A stretch of 64,000 nucleotides of DNA from Acanthochlamys bracteata (taxonomy: Eukaryota > Streptophyta > Magnoliopsida > Pandanales > Velloziaceae), in the NCBI GenBank assembly GCA_019914995.1, contig CM034142.1, positions 1,550,001 through 1,614,000 of the forward strand, read 5' to 3'. Each line of letters opens with the position of its first letter. Within the stretch, counting starts at the first letter, position 1. Both the position numbers and the translations under genes were made by a program. Shown piece by piece: positions 30,400 through 42,103 of this stretch. The notes beneath the pieces were generated by a model. The model had not been told where the DNA came from, did not search any database, and saw nothing but the letters and a program-made list of their open reading frames with translations.

Positions 30400-32710
30400 T
30401 CAGTTCTACTCACAATATTTTCAATGTCATCAACAGTATTATTCTTTCATTTTGAACTATTTTAATTACCTGAAGCATGATTTAGAATATCTAGCCATTC
30501 ATAGCTAACATCATCACCTTTTTGTTCTTCAACAATCCATTCATCATATGATGGAAGATCATCAAAGTTTGCAGAACAACCTAAACATGTTTTTATACAT
30601 TTTATGCTTCTTTATCTCAGCTTCAAATTGCACATCACGATTTCAAGTCCAGCTTCTTTTGATGCAAATGGTTTTTTCTTTTTATATGGACCTTAACAAT
30701 ATTGAAATTATGAAAGTCATATAAGTTAGTTATATAACAACATGTTCAAACAAAGAAAGTTATAACTTATCATTTCAAATGCACTCCAATTGCGCTCATA
30801 ATCAGAAAAATTACAAGTCAAACTTAATTTTCGAATAACAAACCTTTATAACTCATATAACTTAGCTCTAAATGAATCTCACCAATAAACTGAATTTTTT
30901 ATTTGTCTTCCTATTATTACTGAGGGAATGCCAAACAATCTCCTTGCATGTTTAAATACTGCAAACTTCACATATAATTTTATCCTCTCTTTTGTACCAG
31001 CCACCATTCTTTATAAATGATTATATAACCTAATTTTTACTTTTATCATTCTTAAAATCAGGACTATAATGGTAATGAGAAATTTAAGTAGTAAGCTGCA
31101 GCATGTAAAGATCTATGCAATTGAAAGTTCTCATCTCTCATCAATAATTTAAAAACACACATTCTCATAACTATAAGAAATAAAAAAGATAAATTATTAA
31201 GAATAACTAATAACAATGATAAAAATATTTAATCTTATTTAAGCACTTATTTGTTTTCAAAATTACTGAAATTCAACCATATTTTTTTTTCATAATCCAT
31301 CTCCTTATAAATAAAATCCATGGCTGGTTTCTCATATGCATCAAGCAAATGTAGCACTCTAATAAGAGGATAATCGGCTTTCAAATATGTATGAACATTT
31401 CGCTAAAATCTATTGTTGTATGTTGGATTTGCTTTTTATCTTATTTGCTTGCAAATTCACTTGACTTTCATGCACTATAGCTGAACATACTCATTATACA
31501 TCTTTATGCTCATTTATACAACCTAAAGTCAAGTATGACATAACACATCTAGTTGCATCATAGTCTAATTAAATCCATCCCTTTTGTAAAATATCTCAAC
31601 ATTGAAATAAGTTAGATCTTTCTATAAATATATGTCGTAATTTTTATTCTCATAGTAATGGTTACATTATAAACCCTCAATTTTTTCTCAAAATCATCCA
31701 TAGTGAGAACAATACAATGGGCATCACAAGGTGCCCAATATAGCTTTTTTCTTTCTTGATCAACCTCTATCCTATTGCTTTATAGCTCATAGGAATTGTA
31801 ATAATCACTTATATAATATTTTTCTCTTCAACTCTGTTTACAATATCATATAATATCTCGAAAACTTTCTCTGCTAAGTTAGATATATCAGGAGTATGAA
31901 TAGATGACATAAAAAATAGGCTTTTTTTACTATTTACTAAGAAATTTATATATAGGTCTCCTTTCTTTTATCGATTTAACCATCAAATATTATAGAACAA
32001 CCAGTTTTTTTCAATTCTATTTTATAATCCTCAAGATAATTCTTTATCCTAGCTATTTTAGCTTTTAAGTAGGCCTCCCTAATTTCATGATAAGAAATAA
32101 GCTTAAGTCCATAACTATACCTCCGAACCAACTCAAGCATTTTCACAAATTCTAAATTTTTTTACACGTCTAAAAAATTGCACTTGTATACAAAGAAATG
32201 AGCTATGTTGACAGCAGTCTTTCCTCAACTCTGTTTTCATCAAATTTACTAATGCTTATTTGGAAATTTCTACACAATTAAAAAAGAATTGAACATGTGT
32301 ACAAACTACGAGCATTTGTTAACAATCGTCTTCCCTCAACTATATTTTCATCAAATGATTAATTCTTATTTGTGTGTTTCTAAACCTAGGACACGTTTTA
32401 CTAGCATGCATACTCATTATATTCTGTTGCTTTAAAGATTGTTGTATGCTCTCATCACCTTTATCTCCTATGCTACTCCAATCTCTCTTTTCTTATCTGA
32501 AATTTCCTAATTTCTTCGAAAACTTGCGGACATGGTTCAGCATTCTTATGTGTTAATGTCAAGTGATGTTTGAAATGAAAATTGTCTCTAGTGAAAACAT
32601 TTTGAAAATACTTACACTTCACTTTTATAGAATTATACATCTATATCATGTTCCCAACACACATCTAATCTATTTCCAAAAGTGTTATTTTAGCTTTTCC
32701 AGAATAAGAT
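30400..32710 (-). pseudogene. Degraded hAT transposase (BED zinc finger, DUF659, hAT dimerisation)
   Basis: Minus-strand pieces occur in the usual domain order. A BED finger lies near 32662-32505 (CWEHDIDV, then KVKCKYFQNVFTRDNFHFKH, then AEPCPQVFEEIRKF), with the second zinc cysteine replaced by Phe. DUF659 lies near 32147-31977 (LISYHEIREAYLKAKIARIK, then KTGCSIIFDG). The pre-dimerisation region is near 31350-31285 (LLDAYEKPAMDFIYKEMDYE). The C-terminal block has LHAAAYYLNF near 31100 and YERNWSAFEM near 30785. Many stops and frameshifts separate them. The family is plant hAT, which cuts and pastes with 8-bp target duplications; I could not find the termini. It is not functional. Confidence 0.85.
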
Positions 32711-33789
32711 GAAGACATCTTCACTTTATTTGCACACAAAGTCACAAACTATAATTTACAAAACTAAAAATAAATTAATTATGGTATATGTATCGCATAT
32801 AACTCTTAATTAAATAAAACTTTACAAAAAAAGAAAAGAAAAACAACACCACAAAGGGAAAAAAAAAAAGTTTTACAGCTACAACCAACAACAGTATAAC
32901 CGACAATTTCATTTTAAATACTATAACACAAGGAATTGATTTCAATAGTTTAACATTATCAAGCATCAATACTCAATAGTTTATCAAAATCTGACACGAA
33001 TTTAATACTTTATTCTCATAAAAAGTTAAACGAATTTGACAAATTACATAATATGATCGAAAAGAAATGAAGAAAAGTTCGAAATAAAGAGAACTCCTGA
33101 TGATCGGTGTAGATATGACGAACGAAAGAATTACGAAGCTCTAGAGCTCGATTTAATAAAATTATCGACATAGAAGGAAGAAATCCTCCCCTTGTAGGCG
33201 TAGAAGGAAAAAATCTGTGAAAATTTTGAAGAGAATTCTCGATTTCGTCTCCGGTCTATTGATTGATTGAGAACATTAGAAATTTCTATCATGGTTGAAT
33301 GAAAATGCGGCCGATCGACAAATTAGACTTGTTAGATAATTCTAAAAAAACACTCAAATATTTACAAAATTACAAAAAACCCCTCTGAAAGTAAAATCAT
33401 ATAAAATAGTAAAAGATCGCGATCTTATCATTTTATAGTTAAGATCGCAATTCAAGAGTGATTTTTCTCAAAAAATAATTTTCTTTAAAATATGACCATT
33501 TTGGTAACGTAAAATCATAATAAGTATAGAATTTTAATATTTAAATCAAAATTTTAAAAGAAATAAATCAGATCTTCCATCTCTAGATACGGGAACTACT
33601 AGATGGAATTAAATAGGAAATGCTAAAAGAAAAAGAACTAAAAAAGCAGCCGAAGAGGATGAAAGAAAAAGTGGAGAAGAAAGATAAGTAGCACGTGGAA
33701 AAAAATTAGAAAAATTAAGAAACCAGTCGAATAGAGTAGGTGTATTAAACGAAAACATTAAATAATAAGAATATTTTTTTTCCTTAAAA

Positions 33790-33990
33790 TTCAGCCTGGA
33801 GTGATCTGAGCGGTTGATTCGACGGGTTAATAAAAAACCAATTGAGTCAACAGAATCAATCCGTGTCGAATACAGATCCGATTAATATACAGATCTAATT
33901 AATTTACAAACTCGAATCGATTTAGGCTACGAACCGAAGATGTCCGAATTGACCCAAATGCTTTAGGATCTGACATCTATGCTATAATCT
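33790..33990. repeat. Diverged GGATCGA-type dispersed repeat
   Basis: Contains GAGTCAACAGAATCAATC, ACAGATCCGATTAATATAC and CGAATTGACCC words, parallel to the arms of the repeat at 1715-2262. Only partial, weak boundaries. Confidence 0.35.
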
Positions 33991-34551
33991 ACCTAAAAAC
34001 ACAACTGGTATATAATTTAAATAATCAAAAAGTTATTGTTTTAATCAAACAAAAACCAAAACAAAAACAAATAGAACTTAGAAAAACCTTAAAAGAATAG
34101 TGTAATATATTCGGCATGACTTGTTATAGATGCGTTGAATTTTCAAGCTAAATAATCTCTTAGTGTTTTAAAAAATTATTTGAAAATTTGAAAAATATAC
34201 ATAAATTATATGAAATACAAGTATAAACTTATTTTAAAAAAATTCTGAATTTTCTTTTGAAAAATTCTACTTTTTCCATCAATATTCTAGAGTGCAAGTC
34301 AACTAAAAGAACCTAAAGAATGTTTTTTGCTACTTATGGTCAGTTTAGATTGAAAGTAAGAGAGAGCAATAGAAACTAAGTGAATGAATTCCTATATGAA
34401 ATTAATGGAGAGAATTTACTGTAACATGAATTCATCTTACGAGCAATCAGTAACAATATAATACTCGCATCAATCAAGCTGAAGCATGGACGGTTCAATA
34501 AGTCGGGAGAAGTATAACTCAGAACCATGGACGTTTATTTATTCGTCCACT

Positions 34552-34574
34552 CACTCTCTCTCTCTCTCTCTCGT
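34552..34574. repeat. (TC)n microsatellite upstream of the UFL1 remnant
   Basis: About ten CT/TC repeats about 45 bases upstream of the ATG of the UFL1-like remnant, in what would have been its 5' untranslated region. Confidence 0.85.
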
Positions 34575-34891
34575 TCATTTAATTGATCGATCACCGCCGT
34601 CGTGATTGATCAGAGCCATGGACGCCGAGCTTCCAAGCTATAGAGGCGCTGGAATCAACACAGCAATCGAAATCAAGTGTTTGTCTCTCCGAACGCAACG
34701 TTGTTGAGCTTGTTCAAAAGCTTCAAGACTACGGATTCCTTCAGTCCGATCTACTTCACACCCTCTCCGGTAAAGAATTCATCACTCTTGTATTCAGATT
34801 ACCCAATTTGATTGAATCAATTTCGATTTCGTTTTTGTTTTCGAAGCTTAGTTTTTTTTCTTTTTTTTTCTGTTTTGAAAGGAACAGTTAA

Positions 34892-35505
34892 GGATGTGTT
34901 TGGTAGTGCGTTTGGGGAAATTTTTGTTCCCCAAACGCACTACACAGTAAAAGTACTTGTTTGGAAGTGTTTGGTTGAAACGCAGTTTATCCGAACCATT
35001 GCTTTTAACCAAAACGCTACTCTATCTAAATTACAAATTTAACCTCAGAATAAATATTATCTAAAATAATTTTAACAAATTATTTTAAAAAATTATTAAA
35101 ATCTAACAACTTATTCAATGTTTAATAAATTATTTAATTATTAATTATTTAACAAATATTTTAATAATTATATAATATTTTACAAAATAATAATAATTTT
35201 AATTTAAACAGATACTTATTTAAAATAATTAATTTAAGTATTTTTATTTTTAAAAAAAAATTAATACAAAATCACTTTATTAAATATAATATTTTTTAAA
35301 TAGAATTTTATTGAAAATAGCATCAATAACTAATACAAAACACAAAAGAATAATTCAGTAATTTTTATATCTCTTCACTTGAAAAGCATCTTATTTAAAA
35401 GTATTACCAAACACTATCCAGAAAAGTTTCTTTTCTCTCAATTTTTGAAAAGCTACCTTTTTTTTTTCTAAAAGCTTCTTTTCATAAACAATCTCAAACG
35501 CCCAC
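34892..35505. mobile_element. PIF/Harbinger-like MITE inserted in the UFL1 remnant
   Basis: A 614-bp non-coding element flanked by TAA on both sides (34889-34891 and 35506-35508). The left end is GGATGTGTTTGGTAGTG; the right end, read in reverse, is GTGGGCGTTTGAGATTG. Removing it with one TAA restores the expected UFL1 sequence (acceptor CAG, then LKMETKIEIKRNGR), which fixes both boundaries. A perfect 17-bp hairpin lies near the left end (34903-34919 with 34927-34943). The interior is AT-rich. Confidence 0.8.
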
Positions 35506-35783
35506 TAAAGATGGAGACGAAAATAGAGATTAAAAGAAACGGAAGAATTTCGTTGATTGATCTTTCAGATTTAGTTGGATTGATTTGTATCACGTAGAGA
35601 AGCAAGCGGAGTTGATCGTGGCAGAAAATAGAAAGAGAGAGTTGATATTGGTGAAGGGAGAGATTATATCACAGTAGTACTGGGATGGTGTTGCTGAAGA
35701 GGTTGATAAGAAGTTGCAGGAGTGTAGCCAAATTTCAATAGCGGAGCTTGCTGCACAGCTTCACGTTGGATCCGAGCTCGTTT

Positions 35784-35922
35784 TGTTAGTATTGGACTGT
35801 ATTATCGGGCTATATGTAAGACAAGCTCATTATATGTATTCTATAAATATCTGTACGTATAAACTCTAATGATTATTATTCATTCTCTCAATTCTATTAT
35901 TATTTCTTCATCAATTGTTTCA
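35784..35922 (+). repeat. 5' LTR of the Copia element
   Basis: 139 bases starting TGTTAGTATTGG and ending TTGTTTCA, so it has canonical TG...CA ends. It keeps C or G at twelve sites where the 3' LTR has T or A. Confidence 0.85.
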
Positions 35923-36402
35923 TGGTATCGAGCCAAGTTAATTTTTACAAATTTTTTTTTTATTCTTCAATTGACTTATTTTCAATCTATCATCTTCATC
36001 ACAAAAAAAAAAAAAATTTTCTCTCGTCTGATTTAAATTTAAAAAACAAAAAAAGATTTTTTTTGGATTCGCCGTAGTCGCCGTCGTCTTCCTGTGCCGC
36101 CGCTGCATCAATTTTTCGCCGCTGCACCTTCACTTTTCCGCCGCTGCCGTCTTCATCGCCTCCTACTGCCTACCGTCGATCCGTCGCAATCTTCATCGCA
36201 GTCCCATCGCCGTTCAACTGCTGAAGCTTCGCGCCATCGCCTGTCGCCGCAGTCGCTCGCCCGCCGCCGTAGACGCTCGCCTGTCTGTTTGCCTACTTCG
36301 GGCCAGCCCGTTCGCCAAACCCTAGTCACTGCTACATTCGGGCCAGCCCGGCCCGATCTCTAGGCCCGGCCTGTTTCACCAAAAAAAAAAAAAAAAACTA
36401 TT

Positions 36403-39400
36403 TTGATGATGCCTTCGTCTAAGTTCTTTCAGGACTTTCTACCGACATCCACAGATTTTTCTTTGAGTACTGCTGATGATTGGGCTGAATGGGCTGCTTC
36501 AGTTAGAACTATTCTTCGTGGACGTCGTCTTCTTGGGCATCTTGATGGCTCTATTCAGCGTCCTCTCTCACCACTAGATGATGCTTTTATTGAGGTAAAG
36601 AATAACATTCGTATTGCGTAGGACATTTGGGATGATCATGATAAACGAATTCTTGCATTTATCAATGTATCTGTTAATCGATCTCTTCGACCACATCTTG
36701 ACTGCTGCATTATTATGAGAGTCTTTGACTACTCAGTTTGTTCAATCAAGTGGTGCTAGAGAGTATCAAATTCTCACCAAGGCTTGGGCCGCCAGACAAG
36801 GTGATCGCACTATCCAGGAGTTCGCTACATTGATGTGAGGTTACTAGCGCGAGCTCTTAAAGCTTGAAGGTCATGGCTGTGCCTGCCATGAACGTTGTAT
36901 CTGTCGTGAACGACGTCAACTTTATCAGTTTCTTATGGCTTTGCGTTCAGAATTTCAAGCAGTGATTGGTCGTATCATACAAAATAACACCAGTCTAGAT
37001 GCTGCAATTTCTGAGCTCATTACCAAGGAGACTCGCTTATGGTCTCTTTCGATGATGGTACCCACATTGACTACTGATTCAGCTACAGTATTTGCTGCAT
37101 CTTCACGCACTTCACCTTCTACTTCGGGAGACACTGGTGCTCATTCTCGCAGGAATTCTTCCCATTCTCGTCAGCAATCATTCTGTACTCATTGCAAGAA
37201 ATCGGGTCATACTGTAGATCGTTGTTTTCAGCTTCAGCCACATTTACTTACTCAGTATTGGGAGTGGAAGAAGGCGAAAGATTTTTCCACTATTCGTCTT
37301 CCAATTGCACAGGCAAATGTTGTTGATGCTGTTCCTATCTCTCAGTCTATCAACAATGACTCAACGAATATTCACCATCGTCTTACTCAGATAGAACTTC
37401 AGCTTCAGCGACGATCCATTTTTGCTGGTTCATCTACCTCTGCTTCTTCCGCCGCTCCTGGTATGTCATCCTCTAGGATTTTAGATTCTGGTGCATCTCA
37501 TCATATGACTTCTGATCTATCATTGTTATATGACATGACATCTTTACCACCAAACTCTCCATTTTTATATACTGCTGCTGATGGCTCTCAACTAACCATC
37601 ACTCAGTCTGGCTCCGTAATCTCTGACTCTCTCAGTCTACCTTTTGTTTTACATGTTCATCATCTCACCCTATACCTAATCTCAGTCAGTTCTCTTTGTG
37701 AAAGCGGGCTTATTGTTGTCTTTGATTTCCTTAGCTGTTCTGTGCAGGATTCTCGTACCGGCCAGACGATTGGTCGTACTCGTACAAAGGAGCGACTGTA
37801 TCACTTGGAGTATCTCCATCTTTTTTTTTCAACTACTTCAAATCTTAGTTGTGCTGCTGTTGTTGCGTCTGCTGCTGATTTGTGGCACAGACGTTTAGGT
37901 CATATTTCTGAATCTCGTTTAAAGAGTCTCACTGATAGTTGAGCTCTTTGGCGAGTTTGTTTTTCTCCTTTATCTTCATGTACTAGCTGTAAGTTGGCAA
38001 AACATTTAGCTTTACCTTTTCATCAAAGTTTATCTAAAACTTCTCATTCTTTTGATCTAGTTCATTCTGATATTTGGGGATCAGCTCTAATTCCATCTAT
38101 GACTGGTTTTGTTTACTATGTGAGTTTCATTGATGACTATACTCGTTACATTTGGGTTTATCTTATCCGTCATCGTTCTAAAGTTTCTACTATATATAAC
38201 ACTTTTAGCACTATGGTTCATACTCAGTTTAATACTCGAATTAAGATTTTTCGTTCTGATGGTGCTCGTGAATATACATCTTCTACTATGAGATCCATCT
38301 TACAGTCTCATGACACTCTTTTTCAACAATCTTGTCCTTATACACCTGAACAGAATGGAGTAGCGGTATGTAAGCATCGTCATATTTTTGAAACTGCTCG
38401 CTCTCTCTTGCTCTCCTCTTCAGTTCCTCAAATCTTTTGGGCAGAAGCTATTCTTACCTCTGTTAATCTTATCAATATTACTCCGTCATCTGCTTTGTCT
38501 GGCAAGACACCTCATTAGAGTTTATTTTTATCTCCTCCAGACTATAGTATGATCCGCACTTTTTGGTGCACTTGTTTTCTTCTACTTCGTCCGACTGAGC
38601 GAACAAATTTGACTGCTCGATTAGTCAAGTGTATCTTGCTTGGCATTAGTTCAGAACATAAGGGGTATCGATGTTATGATCCCACAGCACGCCGACTTCG
38701 CATTTCTCATCATGTCACTTTTCTTGAGGATGTTCCTTATTTTTCCTCTTCACTTCCTGATGTTCAATTTCTAACACCATCATATTATCTTTCATCCAGT
38801 TCATCTGACTCTTCTCACATATCTATAGATCCTACTTCATTACTTCCCTCTATTGATACTGTCCCTTCTTCGACGACACCAACACTAGCTAACGAGGATC
38901 CTCCCCATTCTTCTCCAATTTCACCAGTATCTAATTTATCTATATCTCCACCGCCATTTATTCGTCAGTCACAATGTCCTCATCGTCCTCCTACTCGTTT
39001 TACACCAGATTGTTCAGGCTCGCCTGATAGGTTTGATTTTGCCACCCTCACCTCCTACTCTCCACAGTTTCATTCATTTCTTACTGCTATTCATAGAACT
39101 CATGAGCCTAATTCTTAACAAGAGGCAATTCAGTACTATGAGTGGCGAGAGGCAATAGCAGAGGAGTTTCATGCATTTCAGCAGACAGATACTTGGGATA
39201 TAGTTCTATTACCGGAGAGAGTACAGCCTATCAGTTGCAAATGAGTTTTTTAAGGTTAAATATCGACCTGATGGCTCCATTGAGAGGCATAAGGCTTGTC
39301 TTGTTGCTAGAGGCTTTACTCAGGAGTATGGAATTAATTATGATGAGACATTTGCTCCTGTTGTCTAGATAGCTACTGTTCGTACTCTATTAGCAGTCGC

Positions 39401-40615
39401 TGCTATACGTCAGTGGCCTCTTTATTAGATGGATGTGAAGAATGCTTTTCTTCATGGTACATTATCGGAGGTTGTTTATATGCAGCCACCTCCATGTCTT
39501 TCTACTCCTTCGGGTCATGTATGTCGTCTTCGTCGTGCTATTTATGGACTCAAACAGGCTCCTAGAGCTTGGTTTGAGTGTTTTCGTCGAGCTATTATAG
39601 AGGCAGAATTTCAGCAGAGTTCTCAAGATCACTCCTTATTTGTGCGGTCCTCACCGCAAGGGCGGGTACTCCTGTTATTATATGTAGATGATATGATTTT
39701 AACAGGGGATGATATTGCAGGTATTGCAGTCACTAAAAAGCACTTACGTCAACAGTTTCAGATGAAGGACCTTGGATATCTACGCTATTTTCTTAGATTG
39801 GAGATTGCGCAGAGTGCTAGAGGAATTCTTATTTCTCAACAAAAATATACTTCTAACATTATTCAATCGCAGGCTTATCTGATAGTCGGACGGTTGATAC
39901 CCTTTTAGAGCTTCATGTGAAACTTCATCCTACAGATGGTAAGCCTCTCACAGATCCTACTCGGTATAGACGGCTTGTCGGTCAGCTTGTCTATCTTTGT
40001 ATGACTAGACCAGACATTTTTCATGCAGTAAGTGTCATCAGTCAATTTGTTTCTGCACCGCGATCAGCACATTATAGTGCTTTATTCAGAATTCTCAGAT
40101 ATCTTCAAGGCGCTATTACTCGCTCTTTGTTTATGTCTTCCACATCTACTTTGGAGTTTCGAGCTTTTAGTGATGCAGATTGGACTGGTGATCCAACCAC
40201 TAGACGTTCTACTACAGGTTTCTACTTATTCATTGGTGATTCATTGATTTCGTGACGCAGTAAGAAACAGGATATCGTTACTTGTTCTTCAACAGAAGCC
40301 GAGTATCGAGCTATGACTGCTACCACAAGGGAGATTATTCATGTGTGAAGATTACTTACTGATATGGGGGTTACTTTTACAAAAGCTACTCCTCTTTACT
40401 ATGACAATCGAAGTGCTATTCAGATTGCAAGCAATCCAGTTTTTCATGAACGAACGAAACATATTGAGATTAACTGTTACTTCGTTCGTAAGCATTTTCT
40501 GTCAGGTATTATTTCTTTACCACATGTTATTTCTACTGATCAACTGACAGATTTTTTTATAAAATCGCATCCAATATCGAAATTTCAAACATTATTGTTG
40601 TTTGACCCATCATAA
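36403..40615 (+). pseudogene. Copia gag-pol, interrupted by stops and frameshifts
   Basis: The frame starts MMMPSSKFFQDFLPTSTDFS (gag). It is followed by a CCHC zinc knuckle (CTHCKKSGHTVDRC, 37184-37225), the protease motif LDSGASHHMTSD near 37480, the integrase entry DLWHRRLGHISESRLKSL near 37880, and the integrase core (FDLVHSDIWG, YVSFIDDYTRYIWVY, PYTPEQNGVA). Reverse transcriptase shows MDVKNAFLHGTLSEV, YGLKQAPRAWFE and LLLYVDDMILTGDD. RNase H shows DADWTGDPTTRRSTTGFY and EAEYRAMTA. In-frame stops fall at 36619, 37940, 38516, 39366, 39426, 40253 and 40346, with frameshifts between some blocks. Two stops replace near-invariant residues: Q of QMDVKNAF at 39426 and W of SWxSKKQ at 40253. Confidence 0.92.
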
Positions 40616-40628
40616 ATTTGAGGGAAGA

Positions 40629-40761
40629 TATTGGACTATATTATCAAGCTATATATGAGACAAACTTATTATTTGTATTTTATAAATATCTGTATATATA
40701 AACTCTAATGATTATTATTTATTCTCTCAATTTTATTATTATTTTTTCATCAATTGTTTCA
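40629..40761 (+). repeat. 3' LTR of the Copia element
   Basis: 133 bases from TATTGGACTATA to TTGTTTCA, lacking the TGTTAG start seen in the 5' copy. Enriched in A/T relative to the 5' LTR. Confidence 0.85.
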
Positions 40762-40802
40762 ATCTGTAATCAAACCTCGGCTTGGGAAACTGGCAAGGAG
40801 TG

Positions 40803-42103
40803 TTTGCTAATGTTGTAATTTTTTTTTGGATATTTGATACTTGATTCGTGCAGCAATGAACCTACTGCTAAAGAAAGCGACTGCCGCCGGAGAGTTGAGA
40901 GAGATGTCTGCAAAAGCTAAATATGGGACAGAGAATAGAGTGAATCAAAAGAACATTTCGGATATTTTAAAAAATTATTCTTAGTTTTTAAATTAATATA
41001 TATTTTTTATTAAAAATTCTTAATATCTCTAATAAGATAAAACAAATTATATTCAATTTTTATTAATATATTTTCATCAAAATAATTTATTTTTATTAAT
41101 TTTATTTTTATCTATTTTTATTTATTACTTTTATATTCAAACATAAGTTAGTTTTTATCTCGGCAGAATATGATTATTGTACCAATCCTTCCAAGTTCTT
41201 TTGCTTAACAAGCAGCTAGGTTTTTGAATTTTTCAATAAACGTCTCCCTTTCTTGATCCTTGACAATATTCCTCTCCACATTTTCAATCAACCCCTAAAT
41301 AGATCTCTACCAATAACGTTTCTCCTCGTGTTAAGATTACAGTTATCAATACATATGAAATACCCAAGTTCAACTGATGAAATCAATATTAAAGTGTATT
41401 ATTTTTATTGTTAAGTAAATTTTTTCTCAAATAATTGTATAGTTTGTAATAATTATAGTAATTTTAGAATATTTAATTTATATATATTTTTAAAATTTTA
41501 GAATAAATTTCTTTTGTCGAACAGTAAAGGTTGGGGGTAAAATACACCCACATTTAAGACTTGATCGGTAATTTCTACCTGGACTGAGTTGGTACACTAG
41601 ATGCCACATTTACTTCACTTTATATTATTTCCAAAAAATTAGTTAAAAAAATATAAAATTAAAAATAAATTTAATAAAAAGTTACTTAATTTATTTATAT
41701 TAAAAGTGAAAATTTTTAAAAATTTTTAATCTAATTTAATTTTTAAAATAAACTTTTTATACAAATATTTAATAAAATTATGTTTAATTTATTTTTAAAA
41801 TGAGTTGAAAGTGAAAGTTGAAAAAAAATTTTAGATGGGCAATAAACACGCCCTACCCGGCGAACCCGAATTATATCGGGTCGGTTCTTTTGATTTCTAA
41901 CCGATCCATTGTCTTTCCTGCTCAAGACAAACAATCATCATGGCTTACGTGACACACTGTTCAAAGGTGCGATTTCCTTTCTCGGTCACTCGCACGTGCC
42001 GCCAGCGTTTACCAAGTAACATCTGCTATAAATGTCAATGCCGTCACTCTCTGTCTGATCAAACTTCAAATGCTCCATAAAGTTTTCTATAGAAATCAAA
42101 CCA
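40803..42103. other. Intergenic DNA and PGI promoter side
   Basis: Beyond a possible UFL1 exon remnant (40855-40920) the DNA is AT-rich. A MITE-like piece with GGTTGGGGGTAAAATACACCC lies near 41530. The last 170 bases before the PGI start are GC-richer and likely hold its promoter and leader. An ACGTG core (CTTACGTGAC, about 41944-41953) sits about 155 bases upstream of the start codon. That resembles a G-box or ABRE core, but one match is weak evidence. Confidence 0.4.

Larger units (their letters stand above)
32711..34617. other. Flank of the hAT remnant and intergenic DNA
   Basis: The block 33090-33300 has a higher GC content and resembles a leader region for the minus-strand hAT remnant. 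A diverged GGATCGA-type repeat follows at 33790-33990. A (CT)n run lies just upstream of the UFL1 remnant. No intact coding region was seen. Confidence 0.35.
35784..40761 (+). mobile_element. Dead Ty1/Copia LTR retrotransposon
   Basis: A 5-kb element with short LTRs (35784-35922 and 40629-40761), a tRNA-Met-type primer site (TGGTATCGAGCC at 35923), a GC-rich leader, gag-pol in Copia order (protease, integrase, reverse transcriptase, RNase H) and a purine tract GAGGGAAGA at 40620-40628. The first six bases (TGTTAG) of the left LTR are missing from the right LTR. No clean 5-bp target duplication exists (CGTTT against ATCTG). It interrupts the UFL1 remnant between GSELV and SVIKPRLG. The LTRs differ at 14 of 133 sites, so the insertion is old. 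Confidence 0.92.
34618..40802 (+). pseudogene. UFL1: UFL1 (UFM1 E3 ligase) 5' remnant split by two transposons
   Basis: Three blocks together match the N-terminal region of plant UFL1, the E3 ligase that attaches UFM1 at the ER. Block 1 (34618 to about 34793) starts MDAELPS, shifts frame, then reads QSKSSVCLSERNVVELVQKL, DYGFLQSDLLHTLSG and KEFIT. Block 2 (35506-35783) reads EIKRNGRISLIDLSDLVG, then after a one-base loss DLYHVEKQAELIVAE, LILVKGEIISQ, a stop codon, YWDGVAEEVDKKLQECSQIS, IAELAAQLHVGSELV. Block 3 (40762-40802) reads SVIKPRLGKLAR. A MITE sits between blocks 1 and 2, and a Copia element between 2 and 3. At least two frameshifts and one stop show that it is dead. A further exon-like piece after TGCAG at 40855 (NEPTAKESDCRRRVER) may also belong; that is uncertain. 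Confidence 0.85.

Noticed and set aside
35506-35783. Possibility that the UFL1 block is a functional gene
   Set aside because: A one-base loss after LVG, a stop codon after EIISQ, the early frameshift after MDAELPS and two transposon insertions exclude a functional product.
36094-36363. Arg/Ser-rich 89-residue frame
   Set aside because: It lies in the GC-rich leader between the Copia 5' LTR and gag, a usual place for such non-coding pyrimidine-rich sequence.
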